From Prescottella agglutinans (lineage in GTDB: Bacteria > Actinomycetota > Actinomycetes > Mycobacteriales > Mycobacteriaceae), in contig NZ_RKLP01000012.1 of NCBI RefSeq assembly GCF_004011865.1, positions 62,001-126,000 of the forward strand: a stretch of 64,000 nt of DNA, read 5' to 3'. Positions 17,094 through 25,125 of this stretch are shown here, piece after piece. The notes under the pieces are model-generated. The model had not been told where the DNA came from. It saw only the letters and a program-made list of their open reading frames with translations, and searched no databases. The translations under genes were made by a program, and so were the position numbers. Position 1 is the stretch's first letter, and every line of letters begins with the position of its first letter.

Positions 17094-17188
17094 GGCTTGT
17101 CGGTGACCAGCCGGTACACCACGTACAGCGAGAACCAGGTGATCAGGATGGCGGCAAGGACAAGAAGAACCTCGAAGAAAATGACCAC
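17090..17188 (-). CDS. Small single-pass membrane protein, leaderless
   Basis: 32 residues, [19 protein letters not shown] then [13 protein letters not shown]: almost one transmembrane helix with a short basic tail. Too short for usual gene calling. It begins with GTG six bases after a TAAGAT -10 element, so the mRNA probably starts at the start codon and has no leader. Its stop overlaps the GTG of the nitrobindin gene by four bases. Function unknown; cotranscription suggests it anchors or assists the haem protein, which is inference. Confidence 0.7.
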   Translation of the reverse strand: MVIFFEVLLVLAAILITWFSLYVVYRLVTDKP

Positions 17189-17194
17189 GGGGTC

Positions 17195-17200
17195 ATCTTA
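17195..17200 (-). promoter_or_regulatory. -10 element giving a leaderless transcript
   Basis: TAAGAT on the minus strand, six bases before the GTG of the small membrane protein. This spacing puts the transcription start on the start codon. Confidence 0.6.
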
Positions 17201-17354
17201 GACCCGACCCCCGGATCGTCTGAAATCGGTGGTCCGCCCTGCCATCTGGGTGAATACCGATCGATGCCCCGATCGCGGTAGTACGGTGCTCCCGAAACAA
17301 CGAATGAAACGTGCACTGTCACACCTGCGTGGGTGCACACAGTCGGAGGTGTCG

Positions 17355-18629
17355 ATGGGTCGTCGGGGGATGGTGGCCGCGCTGGCAGGGGCGGTCGCCG
17401 CGGCGTCGCTGTTCGTGACGGCGGTTCCCGCCGCCGCCGAGAGCGCCGGCTCGTCGGGTTCGGGTTCGGGTTCGGGGCAAGGTCCGGTGAAGAACCCCGA
17501 CAACTACGGCGACGGCTGTCCCGACGTTCTCGTGCTCGCGGTGTCCGGGGCCACCGACTCGACCGTGGACCGCGATCCCTTCGACGACAAGGAACGCGTC
17601 CCCTGGGCCAACTGGCTCTCGAACGTCACCGTCCCGCTCGGTGAGGCCAACCGGGACCAGCCGGGCACCGTCGGCTGGATGTACGTGCCGTACCCGTCGA
17701 CGTACGGCGTGGGTGTGCTCGAGGACGTGCCGACCTATCAGGACTCGATGGCGGCGGGTGTGGCGTCGACGAACCGCATTCTCGACGAGAAGAAGGCGCA
17801 GTGCGGCGACGCCACCCGGTTCGTCCTGCTCGGGTACAGCGTCGGTGCCGAGGTCGCCGAGCGGGTCGCCCGCGAACTCGGCCACCGCGACGCCTCGGCG
17901 ACGGTCACGGCCGACGACATCGCGGGTGTGGCGCTCGTGGGCGATCCGTACCGGCCCGCCGGCACCCCGTCGCTGGGGGAGCCGGGACCGCCCGGCGGCG
18001 GGTTCATGTCGTCGGAGCCGGCCGACTACGGCGCTCTCGAGGGCAAGATCCTCTACGACTGCCGTCCGTACGACATCGCGTGCGACGCCCCGCCGGACAT
18101 CGCGGTCCTCGAACTCGCGCTCGGGGTCCTCGGACAGATGCGGTTCACGCTGCTCAACCCGGTGCAGACGTTCGCCGACTTCGGTCGCGTCGTGTCGGAC
18201 ATGTCGGCCCGGGCGATCGCGCACATCGTCACGCGCGAGAACTGGTTCACGTCCGACGAGTCGCTGCTCGACGTGCTGCGGATGGTCGCGGACCAGACGT
18301 ATCGCGACGACGCCGCGACGGCGGCGGCCACGCCCGAGCGCATCGCGGCACTCGACGCGTGGGCGCGCGGCCCGGGTGCCGACGTCGTCCGCGCGAAGCT
18401 GGCCGCGGAGGGCGCCGGATTCGTCGAGGACAACCGGGGGCTCGTCGACCTCGTGCTGGGGCCGTACATCTTCCTGGGCGCGGTCCAGCACCTGTTGTAC
18501 TGGCTTCCCGGCCCCGAGCCGTTGTTCGGGGACAGCGAGCGGCTCGTCGACTGGATCAGCGGTCTGGCGACCGAGGACACCCCGCACACCCCGGCACCGG
18601 CCGGTTCGGGCGGATCGTCCGGCTCCTGA
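17355..18629 (+). CDS. Secreted cutinase-family serine hydrolase
   Basis: 424 residues. Sec signal peptide (MGRRGMVAALAGAVAAASLF, cleavage near PAAAE) and a Gly/Ser linker precede a cutinase-type alpha/beta hydrolase. The nucleophile is Ser162 in LLGYSVGAEVAERV; Cys55 and Cys150 occupy the places of the usual cutinase disulfide. The protein is longer than typical cutinases (about 220), with a C-terminal half rich in helices (residues 260-400) that I do not recognise. Likely acts on esters or lipids outside the cell. Start chosen at the ATG after CGGAGG. Confidence 0.82.
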   Translation: MGRRGMVAALAGAVAAASLFVTAVPAAAESAGSSGSGSGSGQGPVKNPDNYGDGCPDVLVLAVSGATDSTVDRDPFDDKERVPWANWLSNVTVPLGEANRDQPGTVGWMYVPYPSTYGVGVLEDVPTYQDSMAAGVASTNRILDEKKAQCGDATRFVLLGYSVGAEVAERVARELGHRDASATVTADDIAGVALVGDPYRPAGTPSLGEPGPPGGGFMSSEPADYGALEGKILYDCRPYDIACDAPPDIAVLELALGVLGQMRFTLLNPVQTFADFGRVVSDMSARAIAHIVTRENWFTSDESLLDVLRMVADQTYRDDAATAAATPERIAALDAWARGPGADVVRAKLAAEGAGFVEDNRGLVDLVLGPYIFLGAVQHLLYWLPGPEPLFGDSERLVDWISGLATEDTPHTPAPAGSGGSSGS

Positions 18630-18637
18630 CGAAACGA

Positions 18638-18672
18638 CGTGGGGCCCACTCCGATTCGGAGTGGGCCCCACG
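18638..18672. terminator. Bidirectional terminator
   Basis: 18638-18654 and 18656-18672 are perfect 17-bp complements, between the convergent cutinase and DUF1416 genes. The real loop will be a few bases around 18655. Confidence 0.85.
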
Positions 18673-18689
18673 GGTATTCGGGCGTCGGC

Positions 18690-18995
18690 CTACTTGGCGA
18701 CCGTCACGTCGACGGCGTAGACGCCGGCGCTGTCCGGGCTGATCGTCACGTCGCCGTTGCCGGTGCTCGACAGCGCACGGACCTTCCAGGTGCCGGGTGC
18801 GGCGAAGAAACGGAAGTCGCCGGTCGCGGACGCGACGACCTCGGCGGTGAACTCGTCGGTGCCGTCGAGCAGGCGGACGAAGGCGCCGCCCACCGGCTGG
18901 CCGTCAGCGGCCAGGACGCGGCCGGTGATGACGGTTTCCTTCTCGACGTTCACGCCCGCGGGCAGGGTCTGGGTCTGAACAGGTGCTCCGCACAT
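18690..18995 (-). CDS. sseC: DUF1416 protein (SseC-type, thiosulfate/sulfur metabolism)
   Basis: 101 residues starting MCGAPVQTQTLPAGVNVEKE, then a single beta-sandwich domain (TVITGRVLAADGQPVGGAFVRLLDG). This is the actinobacterial DUF1416/SseC family always found just after the cysA-type rhodanese. Its biochemical role is unproven; the conserved Cys2 suggests sulfur handling. It lies 6 bp downstream of the rhodanese gene and is the last gene of the operon headed by the polycysteine leader. Confidence 0.92.
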   Translation of the reverse strand: MCGAPVQTQTLPAGVNVEKETVITGRVLAADGQPVGGAFVRLLDGTDEFTAEVVASATGDFRFFAAPGTWKVRALSSTGNGDVTISPDSAGVYAVDVTVAK

Positions 18996-19001
18996 AACTC
19001 T

Positions 19002-19835
19002 CTATGCTCCCAACTCGATCGGTGCGCCGACCAGTGAGCCGTACTCGACCCAGCTGCCGTCGTAGTTCTTCACGTTCTGCTTGCCGAGGATCTCCTGCAG
19101 CACGAACCAGGTGTGGCTCGAGCGCTCGCCGATGCGGCAGTAGGCGATGGTGTCCTTGGTCTCGTCGAAGCCCTTGTCCGCGTACAGCTTCGCGAGGTCC
19201 GCGTCGGACTTGAAGGTGCCGTCCTCGTTGGCGGTGGTGCTCCACGGGATGTTGATGGCGCCGGGGACGTGGCCGCGCTGCTGCGCCTGCTCCTGGGGCA
19301 GGTGCGCCGGAGCGAGGATCTTGCCCGAGTACTCGTCGGGGGAGCGGACGTCGACCAGGTTCGCGGAGCCGATCGCGGCGATCACGTCGTCACGGAAGGC
19401 GCGGATCGAGGTGTCGGCGGCAGCGGCCTTGTACTCGGTCGCCGGACGGGTGACGGTCTCCTTCGACAGCGGACGGCCGTCGAGTTCCCACTTCTTGCGG
19501 CCGCCGTCGATCAGCTTGATGTCCTTGTGGCCGTACAGCTTGAAGTACCAGTACGCGTACGCGGCGAACCAGTTGTTGTTGCCGCCGTAGAGCACCACGG
19601 TGTCGTCGTTGGCGACGCCCTTCGCGGACAGCAGGGAGGAGAACTGCTCCTGGTTCAGGAAGTCGCGGCGGACGCCGTCCTGCAGATCCTTGCGCCAGTC
19701 GAGCTTGATCGCGCCCTCGATGTGGCCACCGTCGTACGCGGCGGTGTCCTCGTCGACCTCGATGAAGACGGTCTTGGGGGCGTTGAGGTTCTCTTCGGCC
19801 CAGTCTGCGGAGACCAGGACGTCGGAGCGAGCCAT
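19002..19835 (-). CDS. cysA: Thiosulfate sulfurtransferase (tandem rhodanese)
   Basis: 277 residues with two rhodanese domains: an inactive N-terminal one (SDVLVSADWAEENL to IKLIDGGRKKWELDG) and an active C-terminal one whose catalytic loop is CRIGERSSHTW with the persulfide-forming Cys. The motif VDVRSPDEYSG begins the second domain. Transfers sulfane sulfur from thiosulfate; CysA2/CysA3 is the mycobacterial orthologue (some call it a mercaptopyruvate-type enzyme). ATG start with AAAGGA upstream. Gene order DUF4395-cysA-sseC. Confidence 0.95.
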   Translation of the reverse strand: MARSDVLVSADWAEENLNAPKTVFIEVDEDTAAYDGGHIEGAIKLDWRKDLQDGVRRDFLNQEQFSSLLSAKGVANDDTVVLYGGNNNWFAAYAYWYFKLYGHKDIKLIDGGRKKWELDGRPLSKETVTRPATEYKAAAADTSIRAFRDDVIAAIGSANLVDVRSPDEYSGKILAPAHLPQEQAQQRGHVPGAINIPWSTTANEDGTFKSDADLAKLYADKGFDETKDTIAYCRIGERSSHTWFVLQEILGKQNVKNYDGSWVEYGSLVGAPIELGA

Positions 19836-19930
19836 GGGTTGTCCTTTCGGGTTCGGTACGGCGTGCGAGACAAGCGTGGGAACGCTGCGCGGGTGTGAGA
19901 CCCGTGCGGGTGGAGATGCTGTGGTGCCGG

Positions 19931-20398
19931 TCAGGCCGGGTGCGGCGTCGCGCCGCGGAGCCGTGCGACCAGCGGATAGATCTGGCAGCCGAGGCAGATG
20001 CCGAACGCGGCGTTGAGCAGTGCCGCGAACAGTGCGAAGCCGGTGGCGATTCCGCCGACCACGCCGGCGCCCAGGAGGAACGCGATGGTGCCGACGGCCG
20101 CGAAGGCCAGGCCCACCAGCTGGGCGAACCGCAGCGGCGGGACGGGCTCGCGTTCGACGGTCGGGCCGAGCCGCGGTGCGACGAGGCGCGCGAACAGCTG
20201 CCCGTACGGGCTGCGACGCGGTCCGGCGACGGCGCCGACGGCGAACACGACGGCCTGAACGGCCAGCAACAGCCCGGCGGCGAGGGCGGAGACCGTGGAC
20301 AGGGCCAGCACGACGACGAGAACGGCGGTGGTGATCCACGCGGCGAACCGCGGGCCGCGCACGTCGACCTGCTGAATCTCGAGTGTGGGTGTGGACAT
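19931..20398 (-). CDS. DUF4395 membrane protein
   Basis: 155 residues with about four hydrophobic helices and the family landmarks GPRFAAWITTAVLV, FARLVAPRLGP and, near the C-terminus, NAAFGICLGCQIYPLVARLRG with a conserved CxxC-like pair (C-L-G-C). DUF4395 genes are regularly next to rhodanese or thioredoxin genes in actinobacteria, which points to sulfur-compound transport or redox work in the membrane; this is inferred from context. AGGAG precedes the ATG. The polycysteine leader is 143 bp upstream. Confidence 0.88.
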   Translation of the reverse strand: MSTPTLEIQQVDVRGPRFAAWITTAVLVVVLALSTVSALAAGLLLAVQAVVFAVGAVAGPRRSPYGQLFARLVAPRLGPTVEREPVPPLRFAQLVGLAFAAVGTIAFLLGAGVVGGIATGFALFAALLNAAFGICLGCQIYPLVARLRGATPHPA

Positions 20399-20541
20399 CG
20401 GAAGTGCTCCTGCGGGTTACCGAGTGCTGTGACATGCCGGTGCGACGACGCGGCAAGGACCGGATTTCGGGATTTCACCGATCACGGACGGGGACCGTCA
20501 GCGAGAACGCTGGTACAGAGAGGAATCGACCGTCTGTGTGA

Positions 20542-20607
20542 TCAACAGCAGGGACAGCAACAACCACCGAGGCGGCACAGGTCGACTGCGCGGCGACGGG
20601 TGAGCAT
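20542..20607 (-). CDS. Polycysteine leader peptide (putative cysteine-responsive attenuator)
   Basis: A 21-residue ORF: a basic start (MLTRRRAVDL) and the tail CRLGGCCCPCC, six Cys in eleven residues, then TGA. Three of the six Cys codons are TGT, the less usual choice in GC-rich DNA. It lies between the thioredoxin gene and DUF4395-cysA-sseC, same strand. Homologous polycysteine short ORFs in M. smegmatis act as cysteine attenuators of this kind of operon (known from published work on polycysteine leaderless sORFs). A TACGCT -10 candidate at 20641-20636 implies a leader of about 22 nt here, so it may not be leaderless. Confidence 0.85.
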   Translation of the reverse strand: MLTRRRAVDLCRLGGCCCPCC

Positions 20608-20650
20608 CAGCTCGTGGTTGGCGTACACGTGGTGCAGCGTACCTGGTTTT

Positions 20651-21133
20651 TCAGGATTTGGGGTGCCCGGATTCGAGGAGGGGGGCGAGGGCCGCCTCGA
20701 GGTCCGCGGCCGACGGCACGCCCGAGATGCGGAAGCGTTCGGTCAGTTCGCCGTCGAGGATGAACGTGGTCGGCAGCGACAGGACGCCGAGAGTCTTTGC
20801 CAGGGAAGGATTCTCGTCGATATCCAGTTCGATTTCGGTGGCCGCGTGGCGCCCCGAGTCGTCGGCGACGCCCGCGTCGAGCTTGGTGAGGACCTGCCCG
20901 ATCACCCGCCGCACCGCGGCGCACGGGCCGCACCAGTCCGCGGAGAAGTGGAGCACGATCGGTCGCCCGGTTGCGGTGACCCCGGCCTCCGCGAGGCGAG
21001 TGAGACGCTCGTCGTCGACCGCCGCGGTCGGAACCGGAGCGGACGCCCGGACCTTGCCCGAGCGGCTGCGCAGGGCGAGTCCGACCGTGAGGGTGGCGAC
21101 CAGCGCGACGGCCAGGATGAGGAGAGCGGTCAC
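20651..21133 (-). CDS. Membrane-anchored thioredoxin-like protein
   Basis: 160 residues: an N-terminal membrane helix (MTALLILAVALVATLTVGLAL) and a thioredoxin domain with active site WCGPC (HFSADWCGPCAAVRR) and cis-proline loop LPTTFIL. Corresponds by position to Rv0816c (thiX). Thiol-disulfide exchange is the expected activity; the side of the membrane is not certain. GTG start overlaps the lmeA stop as GTGA, so the two genes are coupled. Confidence 0.9.
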   Translation of the reverse strand: MTALLILAVALVATLTVGLALRSRSGKVRASAPVPTAAVDDERLTRLAEAGVTATGRPIVLHFSADWCGPCAAVRRVIGQVLTKLDAGVADDSGRHAATEIELDIDENPSLAKTLGVLSLPTTFILDGELTERFRISGVPSAADLEAALAPLLESGHPKS

Positions 21134-21915
21134 AGCTGCGCCTGCAATTCGTCCAGGTTGATGACCAGGTTGTCGCCCGATCCTTCGATCACGATCCGCG
21201 AGCCCTCGGCGTACACGTCGGTGGGCATGACCCCGAACGGGAGCGCCTGCGGGTCGATCGTCTTCGTGAAGAGGTCGAGCACACCCTGCCGCAGCGGCGT
21301 GGGCACCGTGAAGTCGGCCTCGCCCTCGGGACCGAAGTAGAAATCGGTCGCGACGATCATCAACTGCTCACCGCGCAGCACCAGGTCGGCCTGCACGCTC
21401 ACCGTCTTCTGCAGCGGACCCACCGGCACGGTTCCGGTGAACACGATGCCGCCGGTGGTCGGGGATCCGGATCCGCCGGACCCGCCGGTGCCGTCCGACT
21501 TGTCGGCCGGCGGCGCGGAAACCTGCAGGTCGGGGATGCCGAGGAACTTGCCCAGGTCGGTGGCGTCGATCATCAACCGGCCCTCGAGATGCTCGACGGG
21601 AACCTCGTGGACGGAGCCGTCCAGCAGCGACGACGCCGGAACCGACACGCCGTTCAGCGTCGCCTCGATCGTCACATCACCGATCATGTCCTGCGGCACC
21701 TGTCCGGCGCGGACCTCGATGTTGTCGTACTTGCCGTTCCAGGCCTGGGTCAGGAACGGGAAGCCGTGGATGGTGACCTCGGGGTCGGCCGGCAACGAGC
21801 CGCCCTCGCGCAGGGCACGCGAGACGCGGTATTCGGAATAGGCGGCGGCGCCGAAGTCGACGACGACGGCGAGTCCGACGAGGCACACCAGTCCGATGAT
21901 CAGTTTCCGCACCAC
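21130..21915 (-). CDS. lmeA: LmeA-type DUF2993 protein (lipomannan maturation)
   Basis: 261 residues. N-terminal hydrophobic segment (KLIIGLVCLVGLAVVVDFGAAAYSEYR) then a DUF2993 lipid-binding domain (DPEVTIHGFPFLTQAW, KYDNIEVRAGQVP, NGVSVPASSLL). A Gly/Ser loop sits near residue 150. In mycobacteria LmeA is a periplasmic phospholipid-binding protein needed for mannan elongation of lipomannan. GTG start at 21915 (a second GTG follows directly) is chosen because the membrane segment starts here; upstream frame is low in protein character. Confidence 0.88.
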   Translation of the reverse strand: MVRKLIIGLVCLVGLAVVVDFGAAAYSEYRVSRALREGGSLPADPEVTIHGFPFLTQAWNGKYDNIEVRAGQVPQDMIGDVTIEATLNGVSVPASSLLDGSVHEVPVEHLEGRLMIDATDLGKFLGIPDLQVSAPPADKSDGTGGSGGSGSPTTGGIVFTGTVPVGPLQKTVSVQADLVLRGEQLMIVATDFYFGPEGEADFTVPTPLRQGVLDLFTKTIDPQALPFGVMPTDVYAEGSRIVIEGSGDNLVINLDELQAQL

Positions 21916-22052
21916 ACCATTCTTACCGGCGCTGCCAGGGACCGGTGCGGCGGTAAGGTGCGATCTCGCGCTAATCTGTGCGCGAACAAGAACGTCGGTC
22001 CACTCGGTGTCGGCCCTTCGCCGGCATTCGCGGCGCAAGAGAGGGAGGTTGA

Positions 22053-22811
22053 GTGGAGCTGCTGCTTCTGACCTCCGACCCCAATCCGGAGACGGTGCTG
22101 CCGTCGTTGGCGTTGCTGGCGCATTCCGTGCGCCCGGCACCGACGGAAGTGTCATCCCTGCTCGAGGCAGGGTCCGCGGATGTGGCGCTCGTCGACGCGC
22201 GCACCGATCTCGCGGCTGCCCGCGGCCTGTGCCGGCTGCTCGGCAGTACCGGGTCCGCGGTCCCGGTCGTCGCGGTGCTCACCGAGGGCGGTCTGGTCGC
22301 GGTGAACTCGGACTGGGGCCTGGACGACATCCTGCTCCCGACGACGGGGCCGGCCGAACTCGATGCGCGACTGCGGCTGTTGGTCGGCCGCAACGGCGGC
22401 GTGGCCAGTCCGGAATCGGCGGGCAAGATCACGCTCGGTGAGCTGGTGATCGACGAGGGGACGTACACCGCACGACTGCGGGGTCGTCCCCTCGATCTGA
22501 CTTACAAGGAGTTCGAACTCCTCAAATACCTGGCACAGCACGCCGGACGGGTGTTCACCCGCGCGCAGCTGCTGCAGGAGGTGTGGGGCTACGACTTCTT
22601 CGGCGGCACCCGCACCGTGGACGTCCACGTACGACGGCTGCGCGCCAAGCTCGGCTCGGAGTACGAGTCGCTCATCGGGACGGTCCGCAACGTCGGCTAC
22701 AAGGCGGTGCGCCCGGTGCGCCCGACGGGCCGCTCCGGCGGTGCCGTCGAACCCGACGAGACGGACTCGGACGACCCGGACCTGACACCCACCAACGGAT
22801 CGGCGTATTAG
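22053..22811 (+). CDS. glnR: Orphan response regulator GlnR (nitrogen metabolism)
   Basis: 252 residues: atypical receiver domain (residues 1-115, [20 protein letters not shown]) and an OmpR/PhoB winged helix ([55 protein letters not shown]). GlnR has no partner kinase and controls nitrogen assimilation genes in actinobacteria. An acidic, disordered tail follows. GTG start has GAGGGAGG upstream. Position matches Rv0818; it abuts mshD with no gap. Confidence 0.93.
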   Translation: MELLLLTSDPNPETVLPSLALLAHSVRPAPTEVSSLLEAGSADVALVDARTDLAAARGLCRLLGSTGSAVPVVAVLTEGGLVAVNSDWGLDDILLPTTGPAELDARLRLLVGRNGGVASPESAGKITLGELVIDEGTYTARLRGRPLDLTYKEFELLKYLAQHAGRVFTRAQLLQEVWGYDFFGGTRTVDVHVRRLRAKLGSEYESLIGTVRNVGYKAVRPVRPTGRSGGAVEPDETDSDDPDLTPTNGSAY

Positions 22812-23729
22812 ATGGACACGCAGCAGCTCGACTGGATCGATTCACCGCCGGTCGAGGCCGTTCACGGCGTCATCGCGCGGGCCGCGACGGCCGACGGCAC
22901 CGCTCCGGTATCCGAGCAGGCCGTGCACGCGGTGGCCGGGACCGGGGCCGCACGGCACCTCGTCTGCACCGCCGACGGCTCCGTCGTCGGTTACGCCCAG
23001 CTCGAGCCCGGCCACGGCGAGCACCCGGCCATGGCGGAGGTCGTCGTGGACCCGGAGTCGCGCGGGCTCGGGATCGGTACCCGGCTGGTGGCCGAAGTGC
23101 TGCGGGCCGGCGGCCCGGGGACCCGCGTGTGGGCGCACGGCAATCTGCCGGCGGCGTCCGCCGTCGCGCGTCGGCTCGGTCTCGTCGGGGCGCGTGAACT
23201 GCTCCAGCTGCGGCGATCTCTGACGACCCCCGAGCTTCCCGACGTCGTGGTGCCGGACGGCGTCATGCTGCGGACGTATCGGGGCCCCGAGGACGACGCG
23301 GAGCTGTTGCGGGTCAACGCCGCCGCGTTCGCGTGGCACCCGGAGCAGGGCTCGTGGACCCAGCGCGAGATCGACGAGCGTCGGGCCGAGCCGTGGTTCG
23401 ACCCCGAGGGGCTGTTCCTCGCGTACCCGTCGGAGGACGCGGCCGGGGACTCGAACCATCTCCTCGGATTCCACTGGACCAAGGTGCACGCGCCGGAGAA
23501 CGGCAACCCCGCGCTCGGGGAGGTGTACGTCGTCGGGATCGACGCCGACGCGCAGGGTCGCGGTCTCGGTCGCGTTCTCACGCTCGCGGGCCTGCACCAT
23601 CTGCGCGACCGTGGGCTCGGCACCGTGCTGCTGTACGTCGAGGGCGACAACACCACTGCTCTGCACACGTACGAACGGCTCGGGTTCGAGCGGTTCCACG
23701 TCGACGTCGCCTACGCCGCCGGGGACTGA
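22812..23729 (+). CDS. mshD: Mycothiol synthase
   Basis: 305 residues of two fused GNAT domains. Acetylates Cys-GlcN-Ins with acetyl-CoA in the last step of mycothiol synthesis. The acetyl-CoA loops are visible as VDPESRGLGIGTRLV in the N-terminal and GIDADAQGRGLGRVLTLAGLHHL in the C-terminal domain; LYVEGDNTTALHTYERLGFERFHVDV closes the active domain. Starts on the base after the glnR stop, so the two are cotranscribed, as in mycobacteria. Confidence 0.96.
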   Translation: MDTQQLDWIDSPPVEAVHGVIARAATADGTAPVSEQAVHAVAGTGAARHLVCTADGSVVGYAQLEPGHGEHPAMAEVVVDPESRGLGIGTRLVAEVLRAGGPGTRVWAHGNLPAASAVARRLGLVGARELLQLRRSLTTPELPDVVVPDGVMLRTYRGPEDDAELLRVNAAAFAWHPEQGSWTQREIDERRAEPWFDPEGLFLAYPSEDAAGDSNHLLGFHWTKVHAPENGNPALGEVYVVGIDADAQGRGLGRVLTLAGLHHLRDRGLGTVLLYVEGDNTTALHTYERLGFERFHVDVAYAAGD

Positions 23730-23781
23730 TCGGGCCCATTCCGGCCTGTGTGATCCACGCCTCCGAAGATTTCTGCTGGGA

Positions 23782-23799
23782 GTTCATCTTCCGTTCACC
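23782..23799 (+). promoter_or_regulatory. PHO box upstream of pstS
   Basis: GTTCATC-TTCC-GTTCACC: two 7-bp direct repeats with an 11-bp period, the actinobacterial PhoP-binding pattern (consensus GTTCACC). 141 bp before the pstS start. Confidence 0.7.
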
Positions 23800-23939
23800 G
23801 AACGGGGTCCAGTTGGCTACCGGGCGCCCCTAGCTTTCTGGCTTGGGTGGCAGATGGCCGCCCGGCGCGATCCGGTCCGGAGCCGCGCCTCCCATGCCGC
23901 CCGACCACGGGCGAGACGCTAGAACAGCGGAGGACAAGG

Positions 23940-25067
23940 GTGAATCTCGAGCGTAAAGGCGCACTGCTCGGAGTGGTGGCCGTCGGAGCCGTGACTGCCA
24001 TGTCCCTCACGGCATGCGGCAGCGACAACAACGCCGCATCCACGACCGTCGACACGTCGGCTTCGACCGCGTCGTGCGAGGGCAAGGACAAGCTCTCCGG
24101 CGCCGGTTCGTCCGCCCAGAAGAACGCGATGGACGAGTTCACCTCGACCTACATCGCGGCGTGCCAGCAGAAGAGCAAGTCCGTCAACGTCGCCTACAAC
24201 CCCAGCGGCTCGGGTGACGGACGCACGCAGTTCATCGCGAACCAGATCGACTTCGCCGGCTCCGACTCGGCGATCAAGGGTGACCAGGCCGAGCAGGCCA
24301 AGCAGCGCTGCGCCGGCAACGACGCGTGGAACCTGCCGCTCGTGTTCGGCCCCGTCGCGATCGCGTACAACCTCGACGGCGTCGACGACCTGGTGCTGAA
24401 CGGCGAGACCACCGCGAAGATCTTCAACGGTGGCATCACCAAGTGGAACGACCCCGCCATCGCGGCACTCAACCCCGGTGTCTCGCTGCCGGACGAGAAG
24501 ATCAGCCCGATCGTGCGTTCGGACTCGTCCGGCACGAGCGACAACTTCCAGCAGTACCTCGAGGCGTCGTCCAACGGGGCGTGGACCCAGGGTGCCGGTT
24601 CGGACTTCAAGGGTGGCGTCGGCGAGGGCGCGAAGGGCTCGGCCGGTGTCGCGCAGGCCGTCGCGTCCGCGCCCGGATCGATCACCTACGTCGAGAAGTC
24701 GTTCGCGGATCAGCAGAAGCTGCCGGCCGCGCAGATCGACACGGGTGCCGGCCCGGTGAAGCTGACGCAGGAGACGGCGTCCAAGGCCATCGCGAACGCG
24801 TCCTTCAAGGGCTCGGGCACCGGTGACCTCACCCTCGACCTCAAGTCGATCTACGGCACCAAGGAGGCCGGCGCCTACCCGCTGGTCCTGGCGACCTACG
24901 AGATCGTCTGCTCCAAGGGCTACGACGCCGCCACCGCCGCCGCGGTGAAGTCGTTCCTGACCAGCGCCGCGAACGAGGGCCAGCAGACGCTCGCCGACCA
25001 GGGCTACGTGCCGCTGCCGGAGTCGTTCCGCGCCAAGATCAACGAATCGATCTCGGCGATCGCCTGA
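23940..25067 (+). CDS. pstS: Phosphate-binding lipoprotein
   Basis: 375 residues. Lipoprotein signal with lipobox LTAC, Cys26 being the lipid-bearing residue. Phosphate-binding landmarks: LSGAGSSAQKNAMDEF, NPSGSGDGRTQFIANQIDFAGSDSAI and RSDSSGTSDNFQQYL. Captures phosphate for the PstCAB importer. GTG start chosen for the CGGAGGA ribosome site; the signal peptide begins right here. Preceded by a PHO box; pstC follows after 58 bp. Confidence 0.96.
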   Translation: MNLERKGALLGVVAVGAVTAMSLTACGSDNNAASTTVDTSASTASCEGKDKLSGAGSSAQKNAMDEFTSTYIAACQQKSKSVNVAYNPSGSGDGRTQFIANQIDFAGSDSAIKGDQAEQAKQRCAGNDAWNLPLVFGPVAIAYNLDGVDDLVLNGETTAKIFNGGITKWNDPAIAALNPGVSLPDEKISPIVRSDSSGTSDNFQQYLEASSNGAWTQGAGSDFKGGVGEGAKGSAGVAQAVASAPGSITYVEKSFADQQKLPAAQIDTGAGPVKLTQETASKAIANASFKGSGTGDLTLDLKSIYGTKEAGAYPLVLATYEIVCSKGYDAATAAAVKSFLTSAANEGQQTLADQGYVPLPESFRAKINESISAIA

Positions 25068-25125
25068 TCGGAACCATCGCCACTCGGACCGCCCATCTAT
25101 ATTCAGACAGAGAATGTGAGCGCAG

